Below are positions 24,686 to 33,561 of a stretch of 64,000 nt of DNA, in pieces. Origin of the DNA: Ruminococcus hominis (GTDB lineage Bacteria; Bacillota; Clostridia; Lachnospirales; Lachnospiraceae); the NCBI RefSeq assembly GCF_014287355.1, contig NZ_JACOPE010000001.1, positions 434,001 to 498,000 of the forward strand, read 5' to 3'. Numbering within the stretch: position 1 is the first letter of the stretch; every line of letters begins with the position of its first letter. The notes below the pieces were generated by a model. That model was not told the DNA's origin, did no database searches, and saw only the letters and a program-made list of their open reading frames with translations. The position numbers and the translations under genes are program-made.

Positions 24686-25697
24686 AGGGACATTAATTAG
24701 CTCTGCACTGGTAATTCTTGCAGGGATTCTGGTAGGTTTTACGAGTATACAGGGTAAGTGGTTAAATGTATTTTTTATAGTAATGCAATGTGCGCTTGTG
24801 ACAATCATATTTTATGATAACAGGAACAGACAACAAAGTCGCAAGGTTATAGGGATGACTATATGGATCATACCTGTTATTACATTGATTTATAACGGTA
24901 TTGCCAGATTGGTCAACATGGGAGCAGATACAGAGAATTTATTTATGGCATTGATTTATTATGGAACAGGTTTAATGTTTATGGTTATAGGAAATTATCT
25001 GCCAAAGGTGAAACAGAACAATACGATAGGAATCAGGGTCGTATGGACACTGCAGGATGAAGAAAACTGGAATGCAACGCATAGATTCAGTGGAAAGATA
25101 TGGGTGGCATCAAGTATTCTGTGCATGCTTTGCGGTCTTTTTGCAGAAAGCATAGCAGCACTCGTTTTGTATATTGTAAGTATTATGGCAGCCGCAATCA
25201 TCAGTATTCTTTATTCCTATCTCTTTTATAAGAAAAAGATAGGAACCGGAGAAAAATTAAAAATTCAGTATAACAAAAAAGTAATGGTGGTGTACGGAAT
25301 CGTAACAATTTTAATGATTATATTTATTATAGTGACTTTGTTTTGGGGAAGCATTGATATTCAGTTCCAAGATAACAATTTTACTATCGAGGCGCAGGGA
25401 TGGAGCGATTATACAGTAGACTATACGCAGATTGACAGTATCTCATACGAAGAGAATTCATTACAAAACTCGAATGATTATAGAACCAATGGTTTAGGAA
25501 ATTTTAAATATGCTATGGGAAATTTTAGAAATGATGTTTATGGAAATTATATCCGTTATACACATTCGTCCTGCCATTCATATGTAGTTATGAGTGTAGA
25601 TGGAAAAACATTAGTTGTAAATGGTGAAAATGATTCGGCGACAGAAGAAATATATCATACTATCAGTGAGAAGATGTCAAAAATTCAAGCTGATTGA
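24660..25697 (+). CDS. SdpI-family immunity-type membrane protein with PH-like tail
   Basis: Predicted 345-residue protein. The first 220 residues hold six to seven membrane helices with a DUF1648/SdpI arrangement, including the SdpI signature LPKVKQNNTIGIRVVWTLQD then ENWNATHRFSG. The C-terminal 120 residues are extracytoplasmic or cytoplasmic beta-rich sequence (DNNFTIEAQGWSDYTVDYTQ, YVVMSVDGKTLVVNG) resembling a bacterial PH domain. B. subtilis SdpI protects from the SdpC toxin and signals to SdpR; no sdpC homologue is seen here, so the inducer may be foreign. Confidence 0.85.
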   Translation: MKEMIKNYRGTLISSALVILAGILVGFTSIQGKWLNVFFIVMQCALVTIIFYDNRNRQQSRKVIGMTIWIIPVITLIYNGIARLVNMGADTENLFMALIYYGTGLMFMVIGNYLPKVKQNNTIGIRVVWTLQDEENWNATHRFSGKIWVASSILCMLCGLFAESIAALVLYIVSIMAAAIISILYSYLFYKKKIGTGEKLKIQYNKKVMVVYGIVTILMIIFIIVTLFWGSIDIQFQDNNFTIEAQGWSDYTVDYTQIDSISYEENSLQNSNDYRTNGLGNFKYAMGNFRNDVYGNYIRYTHSSCHSYVVMSVDGKTLVVNGENDSATEEIYHTISEKMSKIQAD

Positions 25698-25727
25698 AGC
25701 CACCTTTTCACCTAAGGAGACAAACCC

Positions 25728-26252
25728 ATGTATCTTATTTCAATTTATTTTGACAAGCAAACAAATAAAACCCTGCAGTGGTATATAGACAAAATTGCTG
25801 AGAAAACAGGTAACCATTTTATGATTGAGAATCGTGTGCCGCCACATATGACAATAGCTGCGATTGAGGCAAGAAATGTCAATGTTCTAAAACCAGCATT
25901 TGAAACTTTGAATGGAAAATTATACTCAGGCAGCATGAAGGTTGTCTCGGTAGGCCAGCTGTTTCCATATGTAATGTATGCAGCTCCTGTGTTGAATCAG
26001 GAGTTGTTTGAATTGTCTGAGGAAGTATATAGTACATTTTTTGATATTCCAGAGATAAAAATGAGTGAATATTATAAGCCGTTTTCATGGCTGCCACATA
26101 TAACTTTAGGCAAAACATTGGATAAAGTACAGATGCAGAAGGCGTTTCAGGCAATGCAGGAAAGCTTCGTACCATTCACAGCACAATTTGATGAGATAGG
26201 TATCTCTAAAGTAAATCCACATGAAGATGTGGGAAGGTTTAAATTGGTTTAA
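25728..26252 (+). CDS. 2H phosphoesterase (2'-5' RNA ligase-like)
   Basis: Predicted 174-residue protein with AAGGAGAC before the ATG. Two HxT motifs define the active site: HMT in NRVPPHMTIA (about residue 40) and HIT in SWLPHITLGK (about residue 126). The spacing and flanking hydrophobic strands fit the LigT/2H superfamily acting on 2'-5' or cyclic phosphodiester bonds in RNA or nucleotides. Monocistronic; a long palindrome begins 19 bases after the stop. The actual substrate is unknown. Confidence 0.8.
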   Translation: MYLISIYFDKQTNKTLQWYIDKIAEKTGNHFMIENRVPPHMTIAAIEARNVNVLKPAFETLNGKLYSGSMKVVSVGQLFPYVMYAAPVLNQELFELSEEVYSTFFDIPEIKMSEYYKPFSWLPHITLGKTLDKVQMQKAFQAMQESFVPFTAQFDEIGISKVNPHEDVGRFKLV

Positions 26253-26270
26253 TGGATAGCTATACGTTTC

Positions 26271-26488
26271 TTACAAAAAATTGATATAAGAATTCTTACT
26301 CAGATTCCGTGAGCGGGTGACACATAAGAGCGTAAATTTTTGCTAAAAGCAAATGAATTTGAACTCAAACTTGCTGCTACGCAGCTTCAAACACGTTCGT
26401 TCAAATTCATTAACGCAAAAATTTACGCTCTTATGTGTCACCCGCTCACTCCATATTCGCTCGAATTTCTTATATCAATTTTTTGTAA
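26271..26488. repeat. 218-bp giant palindrome
   Basis: An outer arm of 22 bp (from 26271, TTACAAAAAATTGATATAAG) pairs with 26467-26488. A perfect 33-bp inner arm lies at 26311-26343 and 26415-26447. A third arm pairs AATGAATTTGAAC (26352) with GTTCAAATTCATT (26399), and GCTGC/GCAGC closes the tip at 26373-26385. The symmetry axis is near 26379. It has no coding content. It could be a MITE-like element or a very strong bidirectional terminator. Confidence 0.85.
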
Positions 26489-26514
26489 GTAATGTATTGG
26501 CACAAGTTCTGAGA

Positions 26515-27002
26515 GGTGCATCCTCAAGTTATAGAAAGGGCAAGTTGAAGATGCAAAATTTTGATGAGGAGTATCCTCACGTTATCGAAAACGTGGGATG
26601 TAGATGCAAAATTTGTAAAGGAAGCATCCTCAGGTTTTAGAAAAGGCAAGATGTAGATGCAATTGTACATGACAGGTAGGCTGAAAAGCATCTGCAAGTT
26701 TAAAGAAAAGTAAGTTGCGGATTACATCGGTCTAAAAAAGAGCATCTGCAACAATGAATATCAAGGCAGTGCAGATACATCAGTTGTCAAAAAAGCATCT
26801 GCGACAGCAAATAAACCCAGAATATAGATACATCAGACACCAGAAAAGTAAATCCATCATCGCTCCATCTATTTAAACTACGATACACCACAAAGAAAGA
26901 AAAAGACTATGCAATCCAGCAAATTGGAGTCGGGCTTGCCCGACGAAGCTCCCGCAGGAGTGCATAGTCTTTTTCTTGCTTAGAGGTCGTCGTGAACTAA
27001 AT
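26515..27002. repeat. 488-bp hairpin-array element, copy 1
   Basis: Six hairpin-forming units, each opening with G(C/T)ATC(C/T)(T/G)C and closing with a partner such as GTAGATGC or GCAGATAC, start at 26518, 26571, 26624, 26688, 26742 and 26795. The array ends in a long hairpin: AAGAAAAAGACTATGCA (26897-26913) with its complement at 26961-26977, and an inner GTCGGGC-TT-GCCCGAC. A conserved tail ends GAACTAAAT at 27002. No ORF covers it. Copy 2 is at 33562-34049. Confidence 0.85.
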
Positions 27003-27046
27003 AGCAAATCAAAAGGAGCTAGAAAAGGGATGAAGAGTTGGAATGA

Positions 27047-27955
27047 TCACCTATTCAACACTTTATTGATTTGTTCTACAGGTAAATTCAATAGTTCAGC
27101 CAGTTTGTCAGCATCGGTAATATGCTTAAATAAAGTTCGGATAAATTCTTCGGTCACTTGTTCGGTCACTTGTTCGGTCACTTGCTCAGTTACTTGTTTC
27201 GTTACTTGCGCGGTTACTTCTTCCGTTACTCGTTTGGTCACAAGTTCTTCCTGTTCTTGAAATTCTTCTGCCATTAATTCTTTTAATGCTTCACACATAT
27301 TCGTTTTAACCTCCTTTACTGCAACCCAGTTCGCACGGGTGATTACATCCATTGCAGCTTGATATAGTTTTGATGATTTTTTAATTTCATATTCTCTGAG
27401 AAGTGTTTCAATTTCTTGGGGATTTGTCATATTCTTACGTAAACTCTGCAACCAAAGATTTTCTTTTGGATCCAACTCTTTTGTTACGAGAAGTTGTATT
27501 GGAAAAGCATCCCCGGTTATATAATAAATTCCGGCATCCATAGGAATAGTGTCCAAACCTCGAAAGTCCTTTAGATGTTGAATCATCTTTCTAGGGAAAT
27601 GGTTGCATATGAAAGTAATAGTTAATTCTTGTGGCGGAATCTCGCAGACTTTGTCTGTGTCGGACTGATAAAAACAGCAATATCCATACACTTTGTAAAA
27701 ATCGTTAATTGTTAAATTGTCATCCGGACTTTTGTATTCAAGGATATTGTATCTTTTGAAAATCCTGCCGATATTCTTGTGAATCACTTCATTTTCAGCT
27801 ACTTTGATAATCAACTCATCCATCTGCATGGGCTTTTTCGATAATAAATGCTCTGGCTCAAAGGTGAGTTTTTCGGCTTCTGCTTCAAATTCAATCTGGA
27901 TTGATGCCTGAAAAGCCGGATGCCATTGAATCGTATCTTTTGTACCTTTCGTCAA
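27047..27955 (-). CDS. Rpn-like PD-(D/E)XK nuclease with VTEQ repeat
   Basis: Predicted 302-residue protein read leftward from a TTG start (AGGAG seven bases before). The N-terminal half resembles Rpn/transposase-31-type nucleases of Lachnospiraceae; the likely PD-(D/E)XK core is NILEYKSPDDNL (E-x-K, about residues 72-76). Residues about 240-270 are a tetrapeptide repeat (VTKQVTEQVTEQVTEQVTEE) likely forming a coiled coil or spacer. The C-terminus FIRTLFKHITDADKLAELLN is common in this family. Such genes are frequently mislabelled 3-isopropylmalate dehydrogenase. Its stop is 45 bases from hairpin-array copy 1. Confidence 0.7.
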   Translation of the reverse strand: MTKGTKDTIQWHPAFQASIQIEFEAEAEKLTFEPEHLLSKKPMQMDELIIKVAENEVIHKNIGRIFKRYNILEYKSPDDNLTINDFYKVYGYCCFYQSDTDKVCEIPPQELTITFICNHFPRKMIQHLKDFRGLDTIPMDAGIYYITGDAFPIQLLVTKELDPKENLWLQSLRKNMTNPQEIETLLREYEIKKSSKLYQAAMDVITRANWVAVKEVKTNMCEALKELMAEEFQEQEELVTKRVTEEVTAQVTKQVTEQVTEQVTEQVTEEFIRTLFKHITDADKLAELLNLPVEQINKVLNR

Positions 27956-28301
27956 TTAAAGTCTCCTTTCATTATAAAGTTTTCAGTTACTTAATGCAAT
28001 GACAAAGAGACAACAAAAAATACACCACTGAAGTGAAAATAATATAGAAATCTCCAATTATCAACTTGTCAAAAGCATTTCTTTTCATATCGGATTATGT
28101 TTCGGAATTCGAAACCCGAGATGAGAGCCTTGCGGCTTAGAAAATTCAGAGAAAAGAAGGTCTCTGAAGATGTAGGAATACCATAGCATGAATTTTGTGT
28201 TGTGTAAAGGGGGAAGTTGCATATGCTCCTTTCTTGAGATTATCAGAAGATAATCGCTTATTGCCAAAAACAAAATAAAAATTATAGAATGCTATTTCGG
28301 A

Positions 28302-28334
28302 ACAGAGGGGCAAGATAAGCCTCTCTGTTTTTTG
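28302..28334 (+). terminator. Orphan terminator
   Basis: ACAGAGGGGC pairs with GCCTCTCTGT and is followed by TTTTTT. No intact gene precedes it on this strand. The 27956-28301 gap holds the leftward leader of the nuclease gene and a 22-codon ORF (28120 region) of no clear meaning, so the terminated transcript may be a small RNA or a relic. Confidence 0.6.
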
Positions 28335-28448
28335 TGAGCTTATTTATAGAAATAAGAATTTATTTTGACATTTTTAAAGATAGATGTTAGCATGACTTGA
28401 AGATATTACAATATTACAAATTGTTAGGATTAAGGAAGAACGATTTAT

Positions 28449-29804
28449 ATGTTAAATAAAAAGGATTTCTTAAAATATGCATCAAAATTAGCATTTCCAA
28501 TTATGCTTCAAAATCTGATAGGAACATTGGTAAATATTGCTGATACGGTAATGCTTGGATATGTAAGCCAGACTGCTATGTCAGCTTCATCACTTGCTAA
28601 TCAGTATACTTTTATTCTGTTCTGTTTATATTATGGTATGGCTACAGGTACTTCTGTTTTGTGTGCTCAGTACTGGGGAAAAGGGGATAAAAAAACAGTA
28701 GAAAAGATTCTCGGTCTGGCGGAACGGATTTCGCTGATTGTTTCTCTTATATTTTTCGTTGTTTCATTCACCATGCCAACAATGGTTATGAAGATTTTTA
28801 CAAATAGTCCAGGTACGATTGCAGCCGGAAGTGAGTATTTGAAGGTAATTTCATTTTCATTTATATTTATGGGATTTTCACAAGTTTTTATGAGTGCTCT
28901 TCGAAGTATTGGAAAAATAATGCTCCCTTCTATTACGTACATTGTTTCTTTATGTGTCAATGTGCTTTGTAATGCGACCTTTATCTTTGGCCTGTTTGGA
29001 TTCCCAAAGCTTGGCGTTACCGGTGTTGCCCTTGGTACTGTTATTGCCCGAATCACAGAAGTAGTGATTTGCCTTATCTACTCATTAAAGAGTTCTGATG
29101 TCAGATTCCGGATAAAATACTTCTTTGCAAAATCAGGAATTTTGTTTCAGGACTTTATGAAAATTGCTGCTCCGGCCGTAATAAATGATGTTATTTGGAG
29201 TTTTGCTGCTTCAACATTTGCAGCAATTTTTGGTCATATTGGCGATGATATGGTCGCTGCAAATGCCGTTGCTGTTATGGTGGTAAATATTGGTGCTATT
29301 GCCTGTCGCGGGTTTGCCAACGCAACTACTATTATTATCAGCCAGGAGTTGGGTAAAGACCGCATTGATACAGCCAGAGAATATGGGAAACGCATGCTCA
29401 GAATAACAATTATTGTAAGTCTGATAGGTTGTGTCATTATTCTGGCAATTCGTCCGTTGATATTAGATTTCTATCGGGATAAATTAACAGAGGCTGCCAT
29501 TTATTATCTGGGCGTTTTTATAATGATGACAACCTGGCGTCTAGTAGGAGAAGGCATTAATACTTGTCTTATATGTGGATGTTTCAGAGGAGGCGGCGAT
29601 TCTAAATTTGGAATGATTATAGATTTCATATTTATGTGGCTTGTTGCAGTTCCTACTACATTTATTGCAGCGTATGTTTTAAAATTACCGCCCATCTGGG
29701 TCTACTTTGTTATGACGTTGGATGAGTTTGAAAAAATGCCTGTGGTGTTTATTCATTATTTCAGAAAGAAATGGCTTACAAATATTACCAGAAATTTTGA
29801 GTGA
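28449..29804 (+). CDS. MATE-family efflux transporter 1
   Basis: Predicted 451-residue, 12-helix inner-membrane antiporter with duplicated halves. Typical motifs: FPIMLQNLIGTLVNIADTVM in helix 1, QYWGKGDKKTVEK after helix 2, FRGGGDSKFGMIIDF in helix 10, and the terminal LPPIWVYFVMTLDEFEKMP. It should export cationic drugs or metabolites using Na+ or H+. A TTGACA-17-TAGCAT promoter lies at 28365-28393. The MATE relic at 12040 resembles its C-terminus. Confidence 0.9.
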   Translation: MLNKKDFLKYASKLAFPIMLQNLIGTLVNIADTVMLGYVSQTAMSASSLANQYTFILFCLYYGMATGTSVLCAQYWGKGDKKTVEKILGLAERISLIVSLIFFVVSFTMPTMVMKIFTNSPGTIAAGSEYLKVISFSFIFMGFSQVFMSALRSIGKIMLPSITYIVSLCVNVLCNATFIFGLFGFPKLGVTGVALGTVIARITEVVICLIYSLKSSDVRFRIKYFFAKSGILFQDFMKIAAPAVINDVIWSFAASTFAAIFGHIGDDMVAANAVAVMVVNIGAIACRGFANATTIIISQELGKDRIDTAREYGKRMLRITIIVSLIGCVIILAIRPLILDFYRDKLTEAAIYYLGVFIMMTTWRLVGEGINTCLICGCFRGGGDSKFGMIIDFIFMWLVAVPTTFIAAYVLKLPPIWVYFVMTLDEFEKMPVVFIHYFRKKWLTNITRNFE

Positions 29805-29851
29805 TTATTGTAAATCTATGGCATCTGTATAAAAAAAAGAGGAGGAAAATC

Positions 29852-31015
29852 TTGGAATTAAGCAAAATAACTATTAAAAAAATTCGGGAACTGATTGTAT
29901 TTACAGCATTTCTTGTGGTTGCCTTGTGGAAGTTTGACGTGGTGCTCGATGTGCTAAAAGCAATGTGGAAGATTATATTTCCATTTGTGCTTGGTGGAGC
30001 AATTGCATTTGTGACCAATGTGCCAATGAGTTTTTTAGAAAAGAAAATTTTTAAAAAGCAAAATAAGGCAACTGAAAAACTGGCAAGACCGGTAAGTCTG
30101 CTTCTTACAATCGTATTGGTGGTTGGTGTGATTGCAGTGGTGATGTTTGGTGTAATTCCACAGCTTACACGGACAATGGGAACTTTAATGATGAGTATCG
30201 CTGATTTTGTCCCGCAGATGCAAAGATGGATTCGGGAATTTTCCCATAATAACCAGGAGATTATGAAGCTGGTAAATCAATTACAATTTAATTCAGACCA
30301 GGCAATCAAGTGGGGAATAAGCTTTCTTGGAAATGGTGCAGGGAATATGATGAATACGACAATGTCGGCAGTTGGTTCTATAGTCAGTGGGCTGGCAACT
30401 TTTTTCATTGCATTTTCTTTTGCCTGTTATGTTCTGTTTCAAAAAGAAAAGCTGCATGTTCAAGTGAGAAAAGTCTTTTTTGCCTTTCTTCCAAAACAAA
30501 AAGCAGATAGTATTCTTAACGTTTGTTCTTTAACTTATCGGACATTTGCAAACTTTCTTACAGGGCAGTGCTTAGAAGCCGTGATTCTTGGAAGTATGTT
30601 TTGTGTTATATTGAGTATTTTGAGGATGCCATATGCACTTCTGATTGGAGTTTTAATTGCGTTTACAGCTTTGGTTCCCATTTTCGGGGCTTTCATTGGG
30701 TGTGCAGTTGGAACATTTTTAATCTTTATGGTAAGTCCGAAACAAGCAGTTTTATTCATTATAGTATTTTTGGTGCTGCAACAGATTGAGGGAAATCTGA
30801 TCTATCCACATGTTGTAGGTGAATCGGTAGGGCTTCCGTCGATTTGGGTGCTGGCAGCAGTTACAATTGGTGGAAATCTTATGGGAATTGTAGGCATGCT
30901 TATTTTTATTCCGCTGTTGTCAGTGTTCTATACTATTTTTCGCGAATTTGTATATTTGCGTTTGAAAAAACAACATATCAAGCAGGTGACAGAGACAGAA
31001 ATATTCTTTGATTAA
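29852..31015 (+). CDS. AI-2E/YtvI-family membrane protein
   Basis: Predicted 387-residue membrane protein. TTG 29852 is chosen because GAGGAGGAAAA lies just before it; a GTG at 29801 overlaps the MATE stop and has no ribosome site. About eight helices are visible, with family landmarks FVLGGAIAFVTNVP near the start, LTGQCLEAVILGSMF and the late ALVPIFGAFIGCAVG, QQIEGNLIYPHVVGESVGLP and GIVGMLIFIPLLSVFY. Members have been linked to autoinducer-2 export, Na+/H+ exchange or sporulation; none can be chosen here. The gene lies 50 bases after the MATE gene. Confidence 0.85.
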   Translation: MELSKITIKKIRELIVFTAFLVVALWKFDVVLDVLKAMWKIIFPFVLGGAIAFVTNVPMSFLEKKIFKKQNKATEKLARPVSLLLTIVLVVGVIAVVMFGVIPQLTRTMGTLMMSIADFVPQMQRWIREFSHNNQEIMKLVNQLQFNSDQAIKWGISFLGNGAGNMMNTTMSAVGSIVSGLATFFIAFSFACYVLFQKEKLHVQVRKVFFAFLPKQKADSILNVCSLTYRTFANFLTGQCLEAVILGSMFCVILSILRMPYALLIGVLIAFTALVPIFGAFIGCAVGTFLIFMVSPKQAVLFIIVFLVLQQIEGNLIYPHVVGESVGLPSIWVLAAVTIGGNLMGIVGMLIFIPLLSVFYTIFREFVYLRLKKQHIKQVTETEIFFD

Positions 31016-31075
31016 GTTTAAAAAAGGTGTTAAATATCAATTATGATTCAACGCTTTAAGAAAGGATAACCTATT

Positions 31076-31843
31076 ATGAATACAGTAACAGTAAGAAATA
31101 TTACGATTGGTGAAGGACGCCCGAAAATTTGTGTTCCTATCGTTGGCAAGACTCGTGAAGAAATTCTGAATGAAGCAGCTACCTTCATTACTCTTCCGGT
31201 AGACATTGCAGAATGGCGTGTAGACTGGTACGAAGATGTGTTCTCTATTCAGGAAGTTCTGGATACAGCCCGTCAGTTAAAAGAGGCTCTTGGACAGATT
31301 CCGGTACTCTTTACATTCCGAACATCTAAGGAAGGCGGAGAAAAAGAAATTTCTCCGGAACAATATGCACAGTTGAACAAAGCTGTATCAGAAAGCGGTT
31401 TTGTGGATTTGATTGATGTGGAGGTATTTATCGGGGATGAAATAGTATCCTCTATCATTGCTCATGCTCATGCACATGGTGTAAAAGTGATTGCGTCGAA
31501 TCATGACTTCGCAAAAACTCCTGAGAAAGACGAAATTGTACGTCGTCTCAGAAAAATGCAATCTCTTGATGCGGATATTCCAAAGATTGCTCTTATGCCC
31601 ACTTGTAAAAGAGATGTTCTGACATTATTAGAGGCTACTTTGGAAATGTCTGAACAGTATGCAGACCGCCCGATTATTACTATGTCCATGGCAGGAACAG
31701 GGGGTGTAAGCCGTCTTACAGGTGAGACCTTTGGATCCGCACTGACTTTTGGTGCTGCTTCTAAAGCTTCTGCTCCGGGACAGATAGGTGTTCATGAACT
31801 GAAACAGGTTCTGGACATCATACATAAAAGTTTAACGATTTAA
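31076..31843 (+). CDS. aroD: Type I 3-dehydroquinate dehydratase
   Basis: Predicted 255-residue cytoplasmic TIM-barrel enzyme of usual length, with AAAGGATAACC before the ATG. It converts 3-dehydroquinate to 3-dehydroshikimate through a Schiff base. Visible landmarks are EWRVDWYED, FTFRTSKEGG, the catalytic His in ASNHDFAKTP, the Schiff-base Lys in DIPKIALMP, and GGVSRLTGETFGSALTFGAA. It is the first of three ordered shikimate-pathway genes (aroD-aroK-aroE) separated by 90 and 65 bases. Confidence 0.95.
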   Translation: MNTVTVRNITIGEGRPKICVPIVGKTREEILNEAATFITLPVDIAEWRVDWYEDVFSIQEVLDTARQLKEALGQIPVLFTFRTSKEGGEKEISPEQYAQLNKAVSESGFVDLIDVEVFIGDEIVSSIIAHAHAHGVKVIASNHDFAKTPEKDEIVRRLRKMQSLDADIPKIALMPTCKRDVLTLLEATLEMSEQYADRPIITMSMAGTGGVSRLTGETFGSALTFGAASKASAPGQIGVHELKQVLDIIHKSLTI

Positions 31844-31933
31844 AGTGAAAAATCGTTGAAATATATTGTGATATAGAAAAACACCTGCTATAATAACAAA
31901 AAATAATAATCAGATAAGAAGGGGATAAGAAGA

Positions 31934-32467
31934 ATGGGAGAACAATTTAACTATAATATTGTCCTGATCGGATTCATGGGAGTAGGAAAGAGTACTATCT
32001 CAGAGTTTTTGAAAACATCCTTTGCCATGGAGGTTATTGAGATGGATCAGATTATCGCAGAAAGAGAAGGTATGACTATTTCTGATATTTTTAAAATACA
32101 CGGAGAAGAATATTTTCGCAATCTGGAGACCAATCTTCTTATCGAGATGCAGTCAAAAACTAATGTAGTGATTTCCTGCGGTGGCGGAACTCCAATGAGA
32201 GAATGTAATGTTGCTGAAATGAAGAAAAACGGACGGGTAGTTCTTCTGACTGCAAAACCGGAAACCATTTTAGAGCGTGTCAAAGACAGTCACGATCGCC
32301 CGCTGATTGAAAATAATAAGACAGTTTCATTTATTGCAGAGTTGATGGAGAAACGAAGAGAGAAATATGAGGCGGCAGCGGATATTATCATCGAAACAGA
32401 CGGAAAAGATAAATCGCAGATTTGCGAAGAGCTGATTCTTAAGCTGCGTCAGATGGATGATAAATAA
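31934..32467 (+). CDS. aroK: Shikimate kinase
   Basis: Predicted 177-residue P-loop kinase that phosphorylates shikimate at the 3-OH. Motifs: Walker A GFMGVGKST (about residues 14-22), the substrate-binding aspartate in VIEMDQIIAEREG, FRNLETNLL with the shikimate arginine, the GGGTP loop after VVISCGG, and the lid arginine in SHDRPLIENN. Length is normal. Ribosome site GAAGGGGATAAG. Placed between aroD and aroE. Confidence 0.93.
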   Translation: MGEQFNYNIVLIGFMGVGKSTISEFLKTSFAMEVIEMDQIIAEREGMTISDIFKIHGEEYFRNLETNLLIEMQSKTNVVISCGGGTPMRECNVAEMKKNGRVVLLTAKPETILERVKDSHDRPLIENNKTVSFIAELMEKRREKYEAAADIIIETDGKDKSQICEELILKLRQMDDK

Positions 32468-32532
32468 AATTTACATAATCGTTTAGTGACTTAACTGATG
32501 CAAAAATGCAGCAGTTAATAGGAGGATAAGAG

Positions 32533-33414
32533 ATGGAACAGAGAATTAAAGGAACAACAGGTTTATTGGCATTAATCGGAAGTCCGGTAGGACATTCAGG
32601 CTCTCCGGATATGTACAATTTCTGTTTCCGTTATCATAATCTGGATTACAGCTATATGGCTTTTGATATCAAAGAAGATCAGGTGCCGGCAGCATTGGAT
32701 GCAATGCGTTTATTTAAGATGAGAGGATGCAATGTAACTATGCCATGCAAAACAGCAGCAGCCCAGAACATGGATGAATTATCACCTGCAGCAAGAATCA
32801 TTGGCGCTGTAAATACAATCGTTAATGAAAATGGAAAACTAGTTGGACACATGACGGATGGTATCGGTTTCGTAGGAAATCTGAAAGATCATGGCGTAGA
32901 TGTAAAAGGAAAGAAAATGGTAGTTTTAGGTGCGGGAGGAGCTGCAACAGCTATCCAGGTGCAGTGTGCATTGGACAAAGCAGCATCTATTTCTATTTTT
33001 AATCCAAATGATCCTTTTCTTGATCGTGCAAAAAATACAGCAGCAAAGCTGAAAGCTGAAGTGCCTGATTGCGATGTGCAAGTATTTTGTCTGGAGGATC
33101 AGGATAAATTAAAAGAAGAAATTGCAAAAGCGGATATTCTGGTAAATGGAACATCAGCAGGAATGAAACCTCATGAAGATTTTTCTCTAATCACAGATAA
33201 ATCTGTATTTCGTCCGGATTTGATTGTATGTGATGTTGTATACAATCCAGAAGAAACAAAACTCCTTCGTGAAGCAAGAGAAGCTGGTTGCACAAAAACT
33301 ATTGGCGGAAAAGGTATGCTTCTGTGGCAGGGAGTTGCAGCTTATAAACTGTATACCGGCATGGATATGCCTGTAGAAGAATATAAGAAATATCAGGCAG
33401 AAAACGAGAAATAA
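32533..33414 (+). CDS. aroE: Shikimate dehydrogenase
   Basis: Predicted 293-residue NADP-type enzyme reducing 3-dehydroshikimate. The N-terminal substrate domain has SPVGHSGSPDMYN and a catalytic Lys in NVTMPCKTAA (the usual motif is NVTxPxK), then GAVNTIV and DGIGF. The Rossmann part has GAGGAATAIQ (about residues 134-143), and the late VYNPEETKLLREA and GGKGMLLWQG complete the match. AGGAGG precedes the ATG. It ends the aro cluster; a 488-bp hairpin array begins 148 bases later. Confidence 0.93.
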   Translation: MEQRIKGTTGLLALIGSPVGHSGSPDMYNFCFRYHNLDYSYMAFDIKEDQVPAALDAMRLFKMRGCNVTMPCKTAAAQNMDELSPAARIIGAVNTIVNENGKLVGHMTDGIGFVGNLKDHGVDVKGKKMVVLGAGGAATAIQVQCALDKAASISIFNPNDPFLDRAKNTAAKLKAEVPDCDVQVFCLEDQDKLKEEIAKADILVNGTSAGMKPHEDFSLITDKSVFRPDLIVCDVVYNPEETKLLREAREAGCTKTIGGKGMLLWQGVAAYKLYTGMDMPVEEYKKYQAENEK

Positions 33415-33561
33415 AAACTGAAGATACAGGCGCAACAATGTCTGCAAACGGAAACCATATGGATCGCACATGAGCGTGTTCGTATTTCAAAATAATAGAT
33501 AAACCTTCATTTAAATTTAATAATAGTAGTTATTTAAATAGAACTCAAGGAATATTAAGTG

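Noticed and set aside
26518..26850. CRISPR-like array (units about every 53 bp)
   Set aside because: The units are imperfect hairpins without identical repeats, the intervening sequence is conserved between both copies, and no cas genes are present.
27128..27260. Direct DNA repeats resembling a short CRISPR or minisatellite
   Set aside because: They are 12-bp in-frame codon repeats inside the nuclease gene.
29852..31015. Definite autoinducer-2 exporter
   Set aside because: The family name is historical; members have several reported roles and no lsr or luxS genes are nearby.
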